Below are positions 1-12,981 of a stretch of DNA of 64,000 nucleotides, piece by piece (the stretch's first letter is position 1; every line of letters begins with the position of its first letter). The DNA lies in assembly GCA_933207985.1 (NCBI GenBank), contig OW240915.1, positions 279,047,953 to 279,111,952 of the forward strand, given 5' to 3'. Source of the DNA: Pelobates cultripes (lineage: Eukaryota; Chordata; Amphibia; Anura; Pelobatidae). A program made the position numbers and the translations under genes. Below the pieces are notes generated by a model. It searched no databases and was not told the origin of the DNA. It saw only the letters and a list, made by a program, of their open reading frames with translations.

Positions 1-1140
1 AAGTGTCTCTTTTTGGTTATTAACAAGTTTGGTATATATACCACAAACCCAAAGTTATGTCAATGTATGTGCATGCTGTGTATATGCAATGTGCTTGTCC
101 TGACCTTTGGGTAAAGATCTAACTTGGTGTTCAGGCGAAGATCTACCTCTTAGCAGCATTTTTGGAATTAACAATGAGCATCAATTAAAGTTGGGAAAAG
201 ATTAGATTTATGTTAACATCTTGAGTAATAAATAATAAAACTCAGAATAGTAAAAAAAACATTCCTTCGTAAAACCCTATCGAAAACCAACGAACATCTC
301 AAATTTTTAGCCATTTTCAGCTTACGGAGTCGAGTCCTCATTTTGGCATCCAATAGACAATATGCCAAGTCCAATAGATAATGTGGTTTTAAATGTTTAC
401 TAAAGGCAATATCCCTCTAGCTGGGATTGATATCCTGCCTTCAGAAGACCAATTGGTGTTACTGCAGCAGATAATGAATCAATACTCACTACCAAGTAGC
501 TAGGGGCACACCAGTAATTAGACCCTGGGAGAGATCAGCGCATCCAACATGAGACAAGAACAAGAACCAGGGAGCACAGACAGTCGATACATGATGGAAG
601 AGGAGATTGAGATGTACTGATTGAGCTATCTAAAAGACTGATTAATATTCTAGTACAATGACAATGAATGTATAAGCAAGACTATGTTAGTATTCACAGT
701 AGCACACAAGGTATGTGACACAGAGCACACATACAGAATTTGGTATATTAGTTTATCAATTGCTAATTTAGTCTTTTCAAATAATTTTCATAAACGTTTT
801 GAAAAAACTTGGTGGTATCAACTAGGGAAAAGGGTAGAGAAGAAAAAAGTGGAAAGGAACTCTTCATCCACAACAATATATATGTATATTTAAACAGAAA
901 ATTTTGAACATACATAAAATATGCTAGTCTATTCATTTATAGATATATACACCTTATTTGTCTTAGTATTTCTAGCTATCTATGTCCAAATATGTCCCTG
1001 GAGCACTCACAGCTTGTGTTCCTTTAGGAGACGTAATAGGTCTGGTCTGTGATGATACAATTACCAGCATGATTGATAAAGCTCTACTCTTTGCAGCAGA
1101 ACCAAATTAAAGACAGAAAAATAAATATATTCTAAAGAAT
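1..1140. other. AT-rich non-coding DNA, nothing recognised
   Basis: No coding exon, RNA gene or transposon end could be identified. The longest open frame (684-893, 69 codons) is AT-rich and has no recognisable domain. Confidence 0.5.
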
Positions 1141-1141
1141 T

Positions 1142-1260
1142 GTTTTTTTTTTTGTCAATCTTTCTTTTATTAAAGGCATATAAGATGGGATACAGAAGGA
1201 AAAGTAGGGGAAGTGTACGAGTGGTTTACAGCATAGGATTAATACATCATTGAGCATTAG
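1142..1260 (-). mobile_element. L1-like LINE (or SINE) 3' end with poly-A tail
   Basis: A run of about 12 T (a poly-A tail on the minus strand) is followed by a TTTTATT...GGCATATAA block. Similar blocks follow T-rich runs at 30,926, 31,733 and 44,286. The shared pattern suggests 3' ends of one poly-A-tailed non-LTR family, all in minus orientation. No ORF survives, so the L1 label is inference from the tail type. Confidence 0.4.
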
Positions 1261-2947
1261 TGAGTTACATTTCCAGGATAGTGATGCCTCATTTTTTAAA
1301 TTTTTTTGTCGTTAAAAATTACCACAATAAACACAGGTTTAAACTCCCTGTCTTGTCTCAGCTTTGAAATGTGAGGTGGGAAGTCGAGAGGTATATGTGT
1401 GTGTGCGGGTCTGTGTAGGAAAACTCGATGTGTAGGTTATGGGCAGACTTAAGCTCTGAACATGTCATATTCTCTATCCTTCCGTCTTGTCTCGGGATGC
1501 AAAGGCTGCAGGTACACCTTGCTAGCCTGTCTTGTCCTAGTATGCTAAGTCAAGCAGTAATGTGGGACGAGTTACAAGGTATGGCTTTCACTGCATCATG
1601 CAAGTGATGGAGTAGGTGATATGATTGCACGTATTGTGAGTCAGCGTCTATGAGATCAAACACTTTTATATTGAAAAGGCAAGCTATGGATCATAAGATC
1701 CGGTTAGTGACATGCTAAATTATTAACACAGTGAAAAGTAGAGTGTTAGCTAGCTGTGGCTAAAGATTCATCAAATCCTCCTAAAGTAGGCAATCAGTGA
1801 AACATGCTTAACTATACATAGGTTAACTATAGTAGCTTAACTCACTGTTATAACGTTCCCTGATACTAGCTAGTCACAAGAGTGTGTCCATTTTGAAGTG
1901 CTCTTTAACTAATATAATGGAAGGCTGAGAACATGCAATCAGACAGATTCTCTAAAGAATTATTAAGGTCTATATAACTCTGGTATAAATGGAGGGAGGT
2001 GGGTCACTCAATTGGCCGCAGGATCTCCTAAATAATCCAGGTTAATAGTGGAGGGGGGGCTGATTTGAGGATTGGAGACGCCAGGTGTCTCATCGCTAGG
2101 ACTTCACTCTATGCCAAGTGATTCGCTCTGATATTTCAATATTTTAAAAATAAATTATGGTCTTTATGTATGAAGCAAAAAATCAGGTTGCAATAGAATA
2201 CTGCTTCCACTGATAGAGAACGAGGGAAAAGTATTTATAGAGCTTCGCCATTTCCCTCAAATACTCTGGGCTCACAAGCGTATTGACTTACAGAGAAACA
2301 TTACATGATCTATAACATTAAATATGCATAAACACACATATTGATACAAGACTGGTTTACAGCAACAACCTAGATTGTCTTTTGAAGAACACCCTATATT
2401 AATCCTCTCGCAAAGCCTGTTTAAGGTTCATCTAATCCTTTTATTATATCATAACATCCTAACCAGGTTAACCGTTTGATTGCTAAAGAAGAGACCCATT
2501 GAAAAAGGAGTAAAAAAAAACCAAAAAGCAAGCGTAGATCATTCAAGGCATTTTGCTGCAGCTGGTCAGTTTGTGACACATGAACCAAGTACTGTGAATG
2601 TGTGAGTCTCTCTAAACATGCGAACAATGACAAGAATGCACTGTCTAAACAAATATGCCCTGACACTGTTATATATTTCACCACTTACTGGTTTGCGTCT
2701 TAAGCTGATATCCACACCAGGTCAGTTTGTTATTAGTGAACAAAACAAGCCAGAGTCAAATGGGCAAACTCAATAAATACATATATATAAATCTATAAAA
2801 AATATAATATATTTTATACATGAACAATGGCATCATGTGTGTTCTCTATAAACTAAGAGAAAAGTAATTCTGCCAGGACTTTATTATAGAATGTTACTAC
2901 ACAGTACATTAATGCTGAAAACATGTACACTAGTGCTGCCTTATGCA
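1261..2947. other. Non-coding DNA, possibly LINE 3' UTR in its first part
   Basis: The first few hundred bases could continue the minus-strand LINE 3' UTR, but no protein similarity remains. The rest is AT-rich DNA without recognisable genes. A minus-strand frame at 2421-2684 has no family resemblance and is probably chance. Confidence 0.4.
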
Positions 2948-3303
2948 TACCTTTCAAGTGTCCCTATTTAGGACGTAGAGTCCCTAATTTGGGCCCAAAT
3001 CTCTCTGTCCCTTACTCCATCATAATCACTTTTCTAGGAGCACCATATTATTGGTGTGTCTGACTGGAAAGCAGAGCTCCCCAGCAATAATACTCACAGT
3101 AATGTTTCTTTAAATTAAAATAAATGTTTTTAGAAATCAGTCTGTGTAAATAAGATACATTGTTATAATTAACATTCTATTTGCATACATTGTTATTAGT
3201 AAATCCTCTAAAATTGCAGAACAGCCCCACCCCTGGCCTCAGGACTACTCCCATCCCTACATTTAAGGTGTCACTCTTTGTCAATTTGAAATGTTGGGAG
3301 GTA
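2948..3303. mobile_element. TIR DNA transposon, 'ACCTCCCAA' family, copy 1
   Basis: The element runs from TACCTTTCAAGTGTCCC to ATGTTGGGAGGTA, so its ends are inverted versions of TACCTCCCAA. It shares a colinear body with the copies at 34,791 and 37,313: 'GTCCCTATTTAGGA', 'TTGGTGTGTCTGA', 'AATACTCACA' and 'GAACAGCCCC'. It has no coding capacity and is non-autonomous. A TA duplication is possible at the ends, but the superfamily is undetermined. Confidence 0.6.
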
Positions 3304-3479
3304 CATCAAGTACCACAATGGCTATAGTTACAGAATGATAAAGTGCACTTGCTACATCATGACATGGTGTAACTTAAAAGAGAATAACATTTAATGTATA
3401 CATTGTGCTAGGAGAGTCAGGACAGTACAGTGGCCCAACACACACAATTAAGTCAAACACAGAAAAATAATAAACTAAG

Positions 3480-3905
3480 GTAAAACGTATTATTGGGCCT
3501 TGGTATGGCCGGAATTAACGTATACAGAATAACCAGTAACTAGCCAAAGTCAGGGATACAGACAGAAGCCAAAGGGTCAGGAAGCCAGAAATACAGAGAG
3601 TCAGAACAAGCAAAGATCAAAAACCAGAATAACAGTAGAAAAAAAAACGCACTCTTGGATAACCAAACAGGATGGAAACCACCACAGGGCAAAGCGGAAA
3701 CACAGTGAGGGGTTTAAATAGCCTATTCTTCACTGTTATTGGTAGGCAGGAATCATGTGATTCCAGAATGACACGGCGATGCACCCACGTCCGCGTGACC
3801 CATGACCCCCCTGAAGGCAGGGCTACATAGGGCCGCGGTATCGCAGTGGCTGGCATCCATAGGAACTCCAGCGGAAGGACACTCCAGCGGATTGGGCTGT
3901 GATCC
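3480..3905 (-). mobile_element. Gypsy-like LTR relic, minus strand
   Basis: The reverse complement resembles the solo LTR at 15,299-15,848, including the 'AAGTCCGGCC' and 'GTCTGGTAATACG'-like blocks near its 3' end, and a GC-richer promoter-like part toward 3,800. Clean TG...CA ends are not visible, so it is a diverged or truncated copy. No internal retroviral-type coding region is attached. Confidence 0.45.
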
Positions 3906-6900
3906 TCCGCATCACAGCCAAGTCTATGGGCTCAACTGAGTGACTGCATCAATTTATAGGAAACATGTAAGTGAAAGTTAATTCCATTGTACAGTTTTAT
4001 GTCTTACTTTGTCTTTACTATTATATCATCGTCCACTGAGGTCAATCTCACACATCTCTAAGAATTGTGAGAAGCCGCACTTGTGATTGCGACAACTTCA
4101 ACTGCCCTGTCCACTCATCTTGCCAATTTTCACACAGAGAAAGCCATCTTCATGCAAGTAGATATTGTAAGTCAATATATTAATACTCGGTAAGAGCTTG
4201 AGTAAAACGTTTATATTAATGTTTACAGGCAACAAATGTATCCGTAAAATTAACAGGTGGACAGGTAGAAAGCATATGCTAACAGAGGCTCCAGAATCTC
4301 CATTCAGTACATGAAAACACTTCCAAGGAAACCATACTAATTCATCGCAGCTTAGCTCCTTGGTTATCCCCAAATACTGAACTCTCCTGGGAAATATCCC
4401 GGGGGTCTATTCCAGAACTGGCGTGAACTGAAATCATGAGCCACCAGTCCACGTACATCCCCACACAGTGCTGGACTAGCAAATGCCCTGCCTGCTGCGA
4501 GATTACTGAGTCAATAGACATTTCAAGGCACCACCAGCTGTTTTCATCAGCAGAATAGTACTGTATAACAGTTGTCCTGGGGCAATTACCCACCTCTCTG
4601 GCCATTGCTTTATAAGGAAAGTCATTAAAACATGTTGCCTTTTATTTTGACAACTTAATGCACTGTAATCTTGCAATTGCTTATAAAAAGCTTAATTGCT
4701 TATTATTGAAAAAAATTAAACAGAGCAGCATGAAGAACTCATTTTTACTAAGCCCAACAAAGAAGGACTTATTGAAAATGGCCTGATGTTCATTCATTCC
4801 AGGTGGCACAGTCATTCCTTTAATTACTGATTATTGAACACACTGCTATGTTTCCAGATAGGTCATTAACAGACCATTTAAAAAGCAATGACTCCAAGCA
4901 CTTGGTCCACTTAAAAGTCACATTGATTTTATCACAAGCTTTTGGACTTTCTTCAGTTCTTTTTTTAATGCATGATATAGATAACTCCAACATTCCAACA
5001 TTTAATGCAAATACGTAGTGTTTTACAATTACTCACACCAGGAAGCAACTTAGACCTTTCAGCCAGTACTGATCCAATAATTTTAAAAAGAAGCTCTAAA
5101 CATACTCCTTAAATCCTCGTGAAGCAGTAATGTGGAAACTGGCAGCAGTTTCATTCATGAAAGCATGACACGTAGAACAGGAGGAGCAGTGGAGTGTGAA
5201 CATGGGCTAGAGCCAAAAGGTTAACTAAAGGAAGGATACCTACTAAAATAGGTACACCACAGACAGGTAAGTGGGATAGAGAAACAGCCAGCACACTATA
5301 AGGTCATCATGAGTGTAGCGAACTTGGGCATTGCTCAGAGTGACATTGGTCAGAAATAGTGAGCAGGAATGCATTGCGATGACCTTTTATGTTTTGATGT
5401 GCTAATCTGCCCACAGAGATCTCACACTTTCATTGCCATCCAAGGACCAAGACAGAACAATATTGATACTGATAATGCAAGTATAAATTCTGCATTATCA
5501 AATTGGCTGCCGAGGAGGATCCAAAACAAGAAATATCTTGCCAGATCCAGCATGTTATAGGGGTATGCTGGTCTCTTCGTCATTGGTTAGGCCAGAGCAA
5601 GGACCCTGGACCATGGCATTCCTTATCCAATATTTTTGGACTGGATTGGAATTATTCAGATTATTATTTATACCATCGTCATTTACATGGCGCTAACATA
5701 CTACGCAGCCTCTATAAAATTAGGGGTTAAAACTGCAAATAATCCAAAAATTGTGATAAGTGATAATGAGGCAAGTGGTTAATGAGATCCCTGCTCAAAT
5801 CAGCCGACAGTCTAGAGGAGGCGATAAACAAAAACATGAGAACAATGTGTGAGATCACACCTCGTATGTGTTGAATATTTTAAGACGAATTGAAACTTAG
5901 ATTATTGAAAGGACTTGCATAGTAAAGAGTAAATGGAGAACTTTTTGGTGTATAGATCATGGGACCAGTCAGGTAAAACTATGGGCAATATCTGGCTATA
6001 TGATACCACGTATATAATCACTACGTGACCAGCACTCTAGTTGTGCAATAAGGGGAAATGCTGGTGATAATGAATTTCTTTATAGTACAATGCCATACCT
6101 ATTAGCAAGGACTGTAAAGGTCACACTGTGTTGGGTTTTGGCTCTACCTGTGATGTAATTCCAAATGGCTGTGAGTATGAATACAATGTTTGCATTTTTC
6201 CACATCCTGTTGACCACAGCATTCTTCTATTAACTGGATGCTAGGACGGGTCCAGTGAAGGCTTGTATATAGGGACACTTGGGACAGCACCCCACCATCT
6301 TTTATGTACTTGCTGTAGTTTAGAAAAACTAGAAAGATTCTTCTTCTGGAGAGGAGGATGGTAAACCAAAAGTAAGGGAAAAGAGTTAGTGTCTCTTTAA
6401 TTCTGTAACAGATTTCAGTTCTGCACGGCCCCTCTACCCTCATTGGCAGCTGTTTTTAGAGGCTCACTTGAGAGCATCTAAGCATGTAAAAGAAAATGGT
6501 TTGTAATTTGTTGTTTCAGCAGGTTATGCACATATCTAGCCTCCTTTAAGAAGGAATTTCTGCTGAGTTGCCATTTGGGCAGCAGAGCCAGCTGCCCGTG
6601 AGTGGAGGCATGCTATTGGCCTCTCTATTCAGAAGTCATCATTGGCTTATAGCTGCAAGTACCCACAGGATAGGGGAGACGAAGTCATCTTGAAAGTAGC
6701 ACAGGGAGAGCACTTCAGCAGCAGATCCCAGCCCCTGCCAAATACAAGTGTATAATAATGTTTTTTTCTCTCACTCTATGGTCCTAGTGACTGCCTGAAG
6801 GCTGATTGAACAAGGGAATTTACTCAAACTTATAATTAATATATAAAGGCCAGGGGTCAGGAGGGCAGGGTGACATTTCTGACACAGAGCAGTGTGCGTC

Positions 6901-7058
6901 ACTAATAGTTTTAATAACTCCTACTGCACATATCCACCATCTACTTTACAGTGCTTAGTTGCTCTACAGCTGTGACCTGAGATACTCATGCTGTGGCTAG
7001 TTGAAAAGTTGTGAAGCTTCAAACTTCGACACTTTGGTTTGGCACTTCTGAAATTCAG
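3906..7058. other. Non-coding DNA without recognised genes
   Basis: This is 3.1 kb of mixed unique DNA. Several frames of 63-99 codons (for example 4098-4373, 4342-4605 and 6144-6443, minus strand) overlap one another and show no domain, signal peptide or splice context that I can support. The stretch 4,640-5,000 is AT-rich with homeodomain-like TAAT cores and could be regulatory, but nothing in the sequence alone proves it. Confidence 0.45.
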
Positions 7059-7208
7059 GACTTCGGCAATTCGGGACTTCGGCAATTCGGACATTCGAAC
7101 GCATCCCTCTCTTGCCACCACAACCACTTATGCATCTGTAGGGCTCCCTAACCCCTACCCCTACCCTAACTCTACCCTAACCCTATCCCTAACCCTACCC
7201 CTAACCCT
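7059..7208. repeat. 16-bp duplication followed by interstitial telomere-like tract
   Basis: Two tandem copies of ACTTCGGCAATTCGGG (7059-7090) precede a degenerate run of CCCTAA-type units at 7146-7208, with variants CCCTAC and CCCTAT. The C-rich strand is the plus strand. It is a short, decayed telomere-like tract within ordinary DNA. Confidence 0.7.
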
Positions 7209-9060
7209 GGATAGAGAGTTTAAGGAATAAGATTTAGGGAGATGATAAGCTTGCCTAAAGAGATACATATCAATAAAAAATGTAAAAGGATTGTAAAGTA
7301 GGTAGGGTAAAGCCTGAAGTCAGACTGTTTCAGATGTCATAAAATGTATGACAGTCAGTATATTGGCCATTATTGGTATTATTCTCTAATGCAATATTGA
7401 CAATATCACTATTTATTTCAGTATTTATTGATTGCTCCAAGCACCATAACTACCTCAGTGCACCATACTGGTTGTGGCAACATCTCCAGTCTCAGTAGTC
7501 AAACCATTTTAGAACAGTTTGACATCTAACCTGAAGTCCATCAGGCATTGCTCCCTACCTTTACTACAGCCTTCAGAGAATCAAAAGATTTCTATCTGAG
7601 CTAAGCTTTGGGTTGCAAAGTTCAATTTATTTTCTGAGAGCAAAAAGCTAATGTGCAAATCTTTTGTAGTCAATAGGGAAGCACTTATGCAATATCTCAG
7701 CCAATTACAATGCAGCACTCTGAAAGCCACGTGGAGTTTTGACAATGATGCATTTTTTTAGAGAGCGGGAGAAAATGTGATTTATCACAAATCTCTTGCA
7801 CTCATTTCATACCAGGAACAACAAGCATACCAAGCCTGGACACCTTGTTTGACTGTTGTTGTTGGACTACAATTCTCTTCTCTCCCTGACAACCAGCAGA
7901 ATTTTGAAATTCCAACTAACAGTTAAACAGATAGTTAGCAGAACAGCTACATGAAGAAGTATTGGCGGGATCTCGATGTATACATCATACTCTGACCTTT
8001 CTTGGCTCAGTCTAATTTCATTTCTAGCTACCTTACAGAGGAGCGATACAGAAAGCTGATTGATTTTTCTCTCTGGTACCAAGGGAGCTGAGCTGAGAAG
8101 ATTTCTATCGCTGAATTTGCAGCACATTAAAGGCTGTGTTTTGTGTGCTCTACACACTAATCTAATTTGTTGAGCAGTTCTATCTAAAGGCACTCATCTA
8201 CTGTCTGCATTTACATTGGCTATAAAACACTAGCGTTATGCATGCAGACACTCGTCCATATTTATTGAGCTTAATGCACAAATAAACCTTAAATAAAATA
8301 ATTTTAAAAAATAAGTCCAAAGGTGACTCTCACCTTTTATTTATTTTTTCTTTTGCTGTTTATACGTTATATGTCTCTCGGGTACTGTAGGTCCAATTAC
8401 CCTCCCGATCCCCCTTACACATACTGATAAAGATACTCTCTGAGAAACTGATCAAACAGGAATTTTGATATTTTAGTTATAGCCAATCTCAAATTTCAGA
8501 AAAAACAACCAACATAGGTATTCTAAGGATGTAATACCTATTTAATTTGAAATGCAAGCCTACATTAATGCACTAAGAATGTAGCATGTGGTCTTCCAGG
8601 AATCCTAGGAAAATAAGGCAAATGTTCATTGCTCAACCACGCGGGTGGGTTTTGGGGCCAAATAAAACTGAATCGAACCTAGCTGAGGTGTAACACATGT
8701 ATTGTCCACTTAAGCAATAGAATGTTTTACTTTATAGCCACCTAGACCGAAAAGCTTGGAAAAATCACCCTAGATATTTTTGTAGTTATGGTTTCCAGTT
8801 GTTATTTTGGATAACTTCCGATATATAGTTATATAGTAATCTAGGCTGAAAAGAAACTCGAAATCCATTGAATTCAACCTTTGAAGAACAACTTTTTATG
8901 CTTTTGATCCAAAAGAAGGCAAGAAAACAAAAACAAAACATTTTGAAATAATTGCCATTTATTCCACAAAAACTTAAAAAACAACAACCCTTCTTGCCTC
9001 CATAATTGCAATTAGATTTCTTCTTGGATCAACAACCTGTTTATATACATACTAATGATA
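7209..9060. other. Non-coding DNA without recognised genes
   Basis: A 108-codon minus-strand frame (7867-8193) is the largest, but it lacks any recognisable domain and its composition follows the surrounding DNA. I could not assign any repeat family to this block. Confidence 0.45.
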
Positions 9061-9310
9061 TACTTGAAAATCCTATTTAAAAGACAAACAAATAAAAAAA
9101 CAACAACAACAATAAAACATTCAGGCCTTGTTTATAAAATGTCTATAGAATCTGATTCGACAGCCTCTCCATGTAGAGAATTCCACATTTTTATTGTTCT
9201 TCTTCATAACTAATGTTTTCCATCCCCCTTATTAACTTTGTAGCTTGTGTCTGCACTTTTTCTAGTACTGCAACATCTCGCCTTAATGTTATTTTGTTTT
9301 AGTTAGATAT
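9061..9310 (-). mobile_element. Probable decayed LINE (CR1/L2-like) fragment
   Basis: On the minus strand the segment near 9,180 translates to 'KMWNSLHGEAVES'. This resembles the conserved 'WNSLP..VV' tail of CR1/L2 reverse-transcriptase ORFs, and stop codons lie on both sides. Assignment rests on this one short motif. Confidence 0.35.
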
Positions 9311-11018
9311 TTGCAGAAGAAGAAAGAAATTGATAGGCTTTTGACTCAACTCTGGATATTGTATAATGTAGCTGTCCTTTACTATATGGGTCAATATGCA
9401 GTAGCTGTTTAACAGATGTTGGTCTTTGTGAACCAAATAGTCATTTATTTTCTTTCACTTAAATTGTTGTGTGTGCAACTTTTAGTAGCAACTTATGTTC
9501 TTAAGAAAGGCTGTACTAAAATGAGAATCCCCATTTTCCCTTTCATTTCAGCTTTTCTCTTTCTCTTTAGCTATCTTTCGGTAGTTTATGTAGCTCCCTT
9601 CTTTGATTATCACCTTTATTATCGTTTCACCTCTGGCTTGTATTAGGTCGGAACTGACTCATACCTTCTTTGAGCATCTTATATTATATCCTCTTCTCAG
9701 GAAGGGCTTCCCCTAACATCTCATGTAAGTTGCTCTCATTGACATCTATTTCTTGTCTGTGTTACTTTCCTATACGTAATATATTTGTAAATTAATAAAG
9801 TAATGATTGTCAAAAACAAAATACTAAAATGAGTATCCTGTGCAATTTTGCATCCACTCAATCTGAGAGAGCCGGACCACTTTACTGGGCCCATTCCCTG
9901 TCTCCATGTGAGATCCTAAAAGCAAATGTATCTGTTACATGTGACCTACAACTTGTTCTTGGACATTTGCCAATACTGAGTAATTCTGTTAGTTAGACGG
10001 TTATTTACTAAAGTGAGCATACAAACTGAATTAAACATTTTAGGCCAAAGTAGTCAAACTTAAACAGTAGATGGTTTGGATAATTTTCCATTTTCATCTA
10101 TTTTGGCCTTGTTTGAAATTAATTTTAAATCCACCTTGGATTCTCACTTGAGTTAATAATCCGTTTGGAATTGACTGCCTATAATACAATACCTAACACT
10201 TGTGGCAAAATCAAGGAAGATGCAACAAAAGGGACATTTTAATAAGTTGCTTTCATCCCAAGAAGATCTTGAAGCCATTGCTGCTGACATTTTATTAGTA
10301 CATGTATCTCATTCTCCCCATAAATTAAAAAACGAGACGGTCTTAGTTCCTGACCTTCAGCTGATGTATTGACAGAAGGTAGACTTGAATGACTTCCTCC
10401 CTTAGGCAAGAAGTGGAATGACAGTTCTGAGGCCAGAGCAGACTATTATTTTCTAAAAAGAAAAAGACATACAATGACTTTCAAGAGCCTACTGCACGGC
10501 AAAATAATGGAATAGACCACTGGGAAGCAATATTTTCTCCAAAATGAAAAAATAACTAGGGAATTATTGCAACCCTTTGGCAGAATACCTTCCTAATGTA
10601 ACATAAAATGTCATAAATATAAAAATAAAAAAATATTGTCTACTGGTAGCACATGACGTGCATGATCACCAGGCTTTGATAAAACAAACCCACAGGCTAT
10701 TACTGCAGTAAAAGTTTCTCTCAAAGGCAAGGGCTTATTAATACTTATCAAATGTTGCCTTTGGCATTACTATGTAATTGTAAGTAGAAAGTAAACTTTA
10801 GAGAGTGTATTCTTTCTGGAGTGCAAATAAAATACATTTTACTTTATGAGTTCACCAAAATGTTTTGGAACAGTGGAGCAAAAACAACAACTTAGATGCA
10901 TTTTTTTTTTTTTTTTACCAAAGTAATAAAAATAAATTAACGTCTAATGTAAGAAATACAAACATGTATCCTACCATTACAGTTTCTTCCTGGAGATTTA
11001 GATATGGGGACCTCTTTA
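9311..11018. other. Non-coding DNA, partly CNE-like
   Basis: No gene is seen. The part from about 10,200 to 10,760 has no repeat signature and balanced composition with short AT motifs, so it may be unique conserved DNA. The 76-codon frame at 9416-9646 is hydrophobic but sits in T-rich sequence and looks like chance. Confidence 0.4.
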
Positions 11019-11299
11019 CAGACAGTCCTCGCTTGCTGACCGGGTTCCGTTCTAATGACTCGGTCGGTAAGTAAGAAATTGCTAGTGAGCATGCACAAGA
11101 GAGCAGGTCTACAGTCGGGGGAATTCCCCCGAACATGGACTGGTTCATTTGCACAGGGAATCCCGCGAATCTATGTTCCTAGAAAATTCCTTGAACATAG
11201 ACCAGCTCGCTAACGAATCCCTCAAATCTCCACACTAGAGAGCTGGTCATAAGTCCAAGCAGTCGTAAAACAGGTACTTCACAAAGTGAGGACCACCTA
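11019..11299. mobile_element. Non-autonomous pogo/Tigger-like element
   Basis: The ends are inverted versions of each other: left CAGACAGTCCTCGCTT, and on the right the complement of TAGGTGGTCCTCACTTTG. Both are flanked by TA (11017-11018 and 11300-11301), as expected of Tc1/mariner-pogo insertions. Tigger-type ends of the CAG..GTCCTCGCTT kind are established for this group. The body has no transposase. Confidence 0.65.
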
Positions 11300-11301
11300 T
11301 A

Positions 11302-11587
11302 CATGTAAAATAAAGATGTTTACTCACCATTTAGCCCTTGCCATGCCTATCTTGCAGCAGCCACCTCTGAGCACTTGCTGAGATAATCAGTAATGATAAA
11401 CTCAGCCATTCTATAGTGAAGCATCTCCTTTCCTATGAATTCCCAGTACTTCTCACTTTAGTAAATAATCCTGTTTGTTTACAAATGAGAGGGAGCAGGA
11501 AGAGACTCTTTGCACCAAAACCACTACATTTAGTGAGGACATGCTGAGCGTGCTGTAGTGGTTATGGTGCTTGGAGTGTTCCTTTAA
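11302..11587. mobile_element. T2/Kolobok-like non-autonomous element, right part
   Basis: The right end reads AGTGTTCCTTTAA, the complement of the TTAAAGGAACACT end used by other copies here, and finishes in TTAA at 11584-11587. The upstream text 'CACCAAAACCACTACATTTAG' matches the subterminal pattern of the copy at 32,200. The left end is not visible and abuts the pogo-like element. Confidence 0.5.
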
Positions 11588-12771
11588 GGCTCTAATACAT
11601 GGTCCACATGTTCATAAAAGCACTCTGCAGTCAGGGTAATGATCTTTAAAAAGTAGACATTATGTTTTGGCAAATCTAAAAGGCTAAATTCAGGATTAAT
11701 TATACTGACGGCAGCAGCCAAACAAAGGGACCTCAGGGTTATTTTTTCACTTGATTTAAGAGTAAGCGAGCAATCTAGCACAGAGGTGGGACTGGACTAT
11801 AGAATTTTGGACACGATTGATTATTCACAGACGTGAATACAGCTTTGCTGAATATTATTTTAATTTTTTTATATTTTAATTTATTATTTTAATTTAAGCT
11901 CCATAAATATATATACATAACACATAAACACTAATGTTTATGAGTATATCAGATAGGGATCTGAAAAATGCTTTGTTGTAAGAAAATAAAAATATTTTTA
12001 TGTGCACATTGTTATTTCATCCACCACTGGGGAATCATTTTGTTTTTGTAAGTCTTGCAAGTGTTTTTGTAGTTATAGTAGCTCTATGTATTATGTACAG
12101 ACACCCTGCAGATAGGAATTTTGGCATTTTGATAAAAAAAACAACAACAACTTTAAAGTGACTGCACGCATCACCAGGTTTACTCAGTGAACAGTGAATT
12201 GAGATGAACTGATACCTATCGATATAAGGAGGCATTAAAGAAGGATTGAGAGGGAACGTACCGCTGATACATTGAGCATTCTAATTGGCTAATTGTCTCT
12301 GGTGATGGCATGAGTATGGGGCTCAGGGAAAAAGGGGGGAGTGTTAGTCCTGTGCATCCCACTGGGGCAGCTGTGCTGGCCAGACCCTCCATAGCTGCTC
12401 AGAGGATTCCTGAAGTGCTTTTGTGTTTTCAGAATGCATGGATGATTGAGTGCAACTTATGGGTATTTTTCTTTTGTGCCTCCAGAAGTTGGACACCCCA
12501 CAGAACAAACCCAGGTTAATAGTACAGGGGCCTGTAAATTGGTAGCGCCTCAATGAATAAGGGACACTTTGCAGATATGTGAACTCAGACTTTTGCAACA
12601 CTATGGTTAAATATCAGAAGTAGAGCATTTCTTCAATTGAATTAAAGCCAACCTATTGCGATTGTTTTGCATAGGTTATTAGTGAATAACACACCAGAGA
12701 TTTCTTCTTATAAAAGCACGTGCCAGTAATCAGGAATGTAATTTTATTTACTAAAAAAGCAGAGGCATTTA
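11588..12771. other. Non-coding DNA without recognised genes
   Basis: Two opposite-strand frames overlap at 12310-12601, which argues against either being a gene. I see no domain, RNA gene or clear transposon end in this block. Confidence 0.4.
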
Positions 12772-12981
12772 TTAAAGGGTTGAAGCACCCAAAGTTTATT
12801 AAAATGGGTAGTCGTGGCACCATAACCACAACATGATCATGTAGTAGTTATGGTGTCACTAAAATGGCTGTGCTATCCCTCGGTTCTTGGTCATACTGCT
12901 TTTGGTTTGTATCTCTAAAACCAGAGGTCTCCAAGGCACATATATATAATGGATTCACTCCAATGCTAGTGTTCCCTTTAA
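12772..12981. mobile_element. Short TTAA element, T2/Kolobok-like
   Basis: It starts TTAAAGGG and ends GTGTTCCCTTTAA, with TTAA at both edges (12772-12775 and 12978-12981). The internal 'GGTAGTCGTGGCACCATAACCA' and 'GTAGTAGTTATGGTGTC' blocks form an inverted pair, so most of the 210 bp can fold back on itself. It has no coding capacity. Confidence 0.6.

Noticed and set aside
7867..8193. 108-codon minus-strand frame
   Set aside because: No recognisable domain, ordinary composition, and no splice or promoter support.
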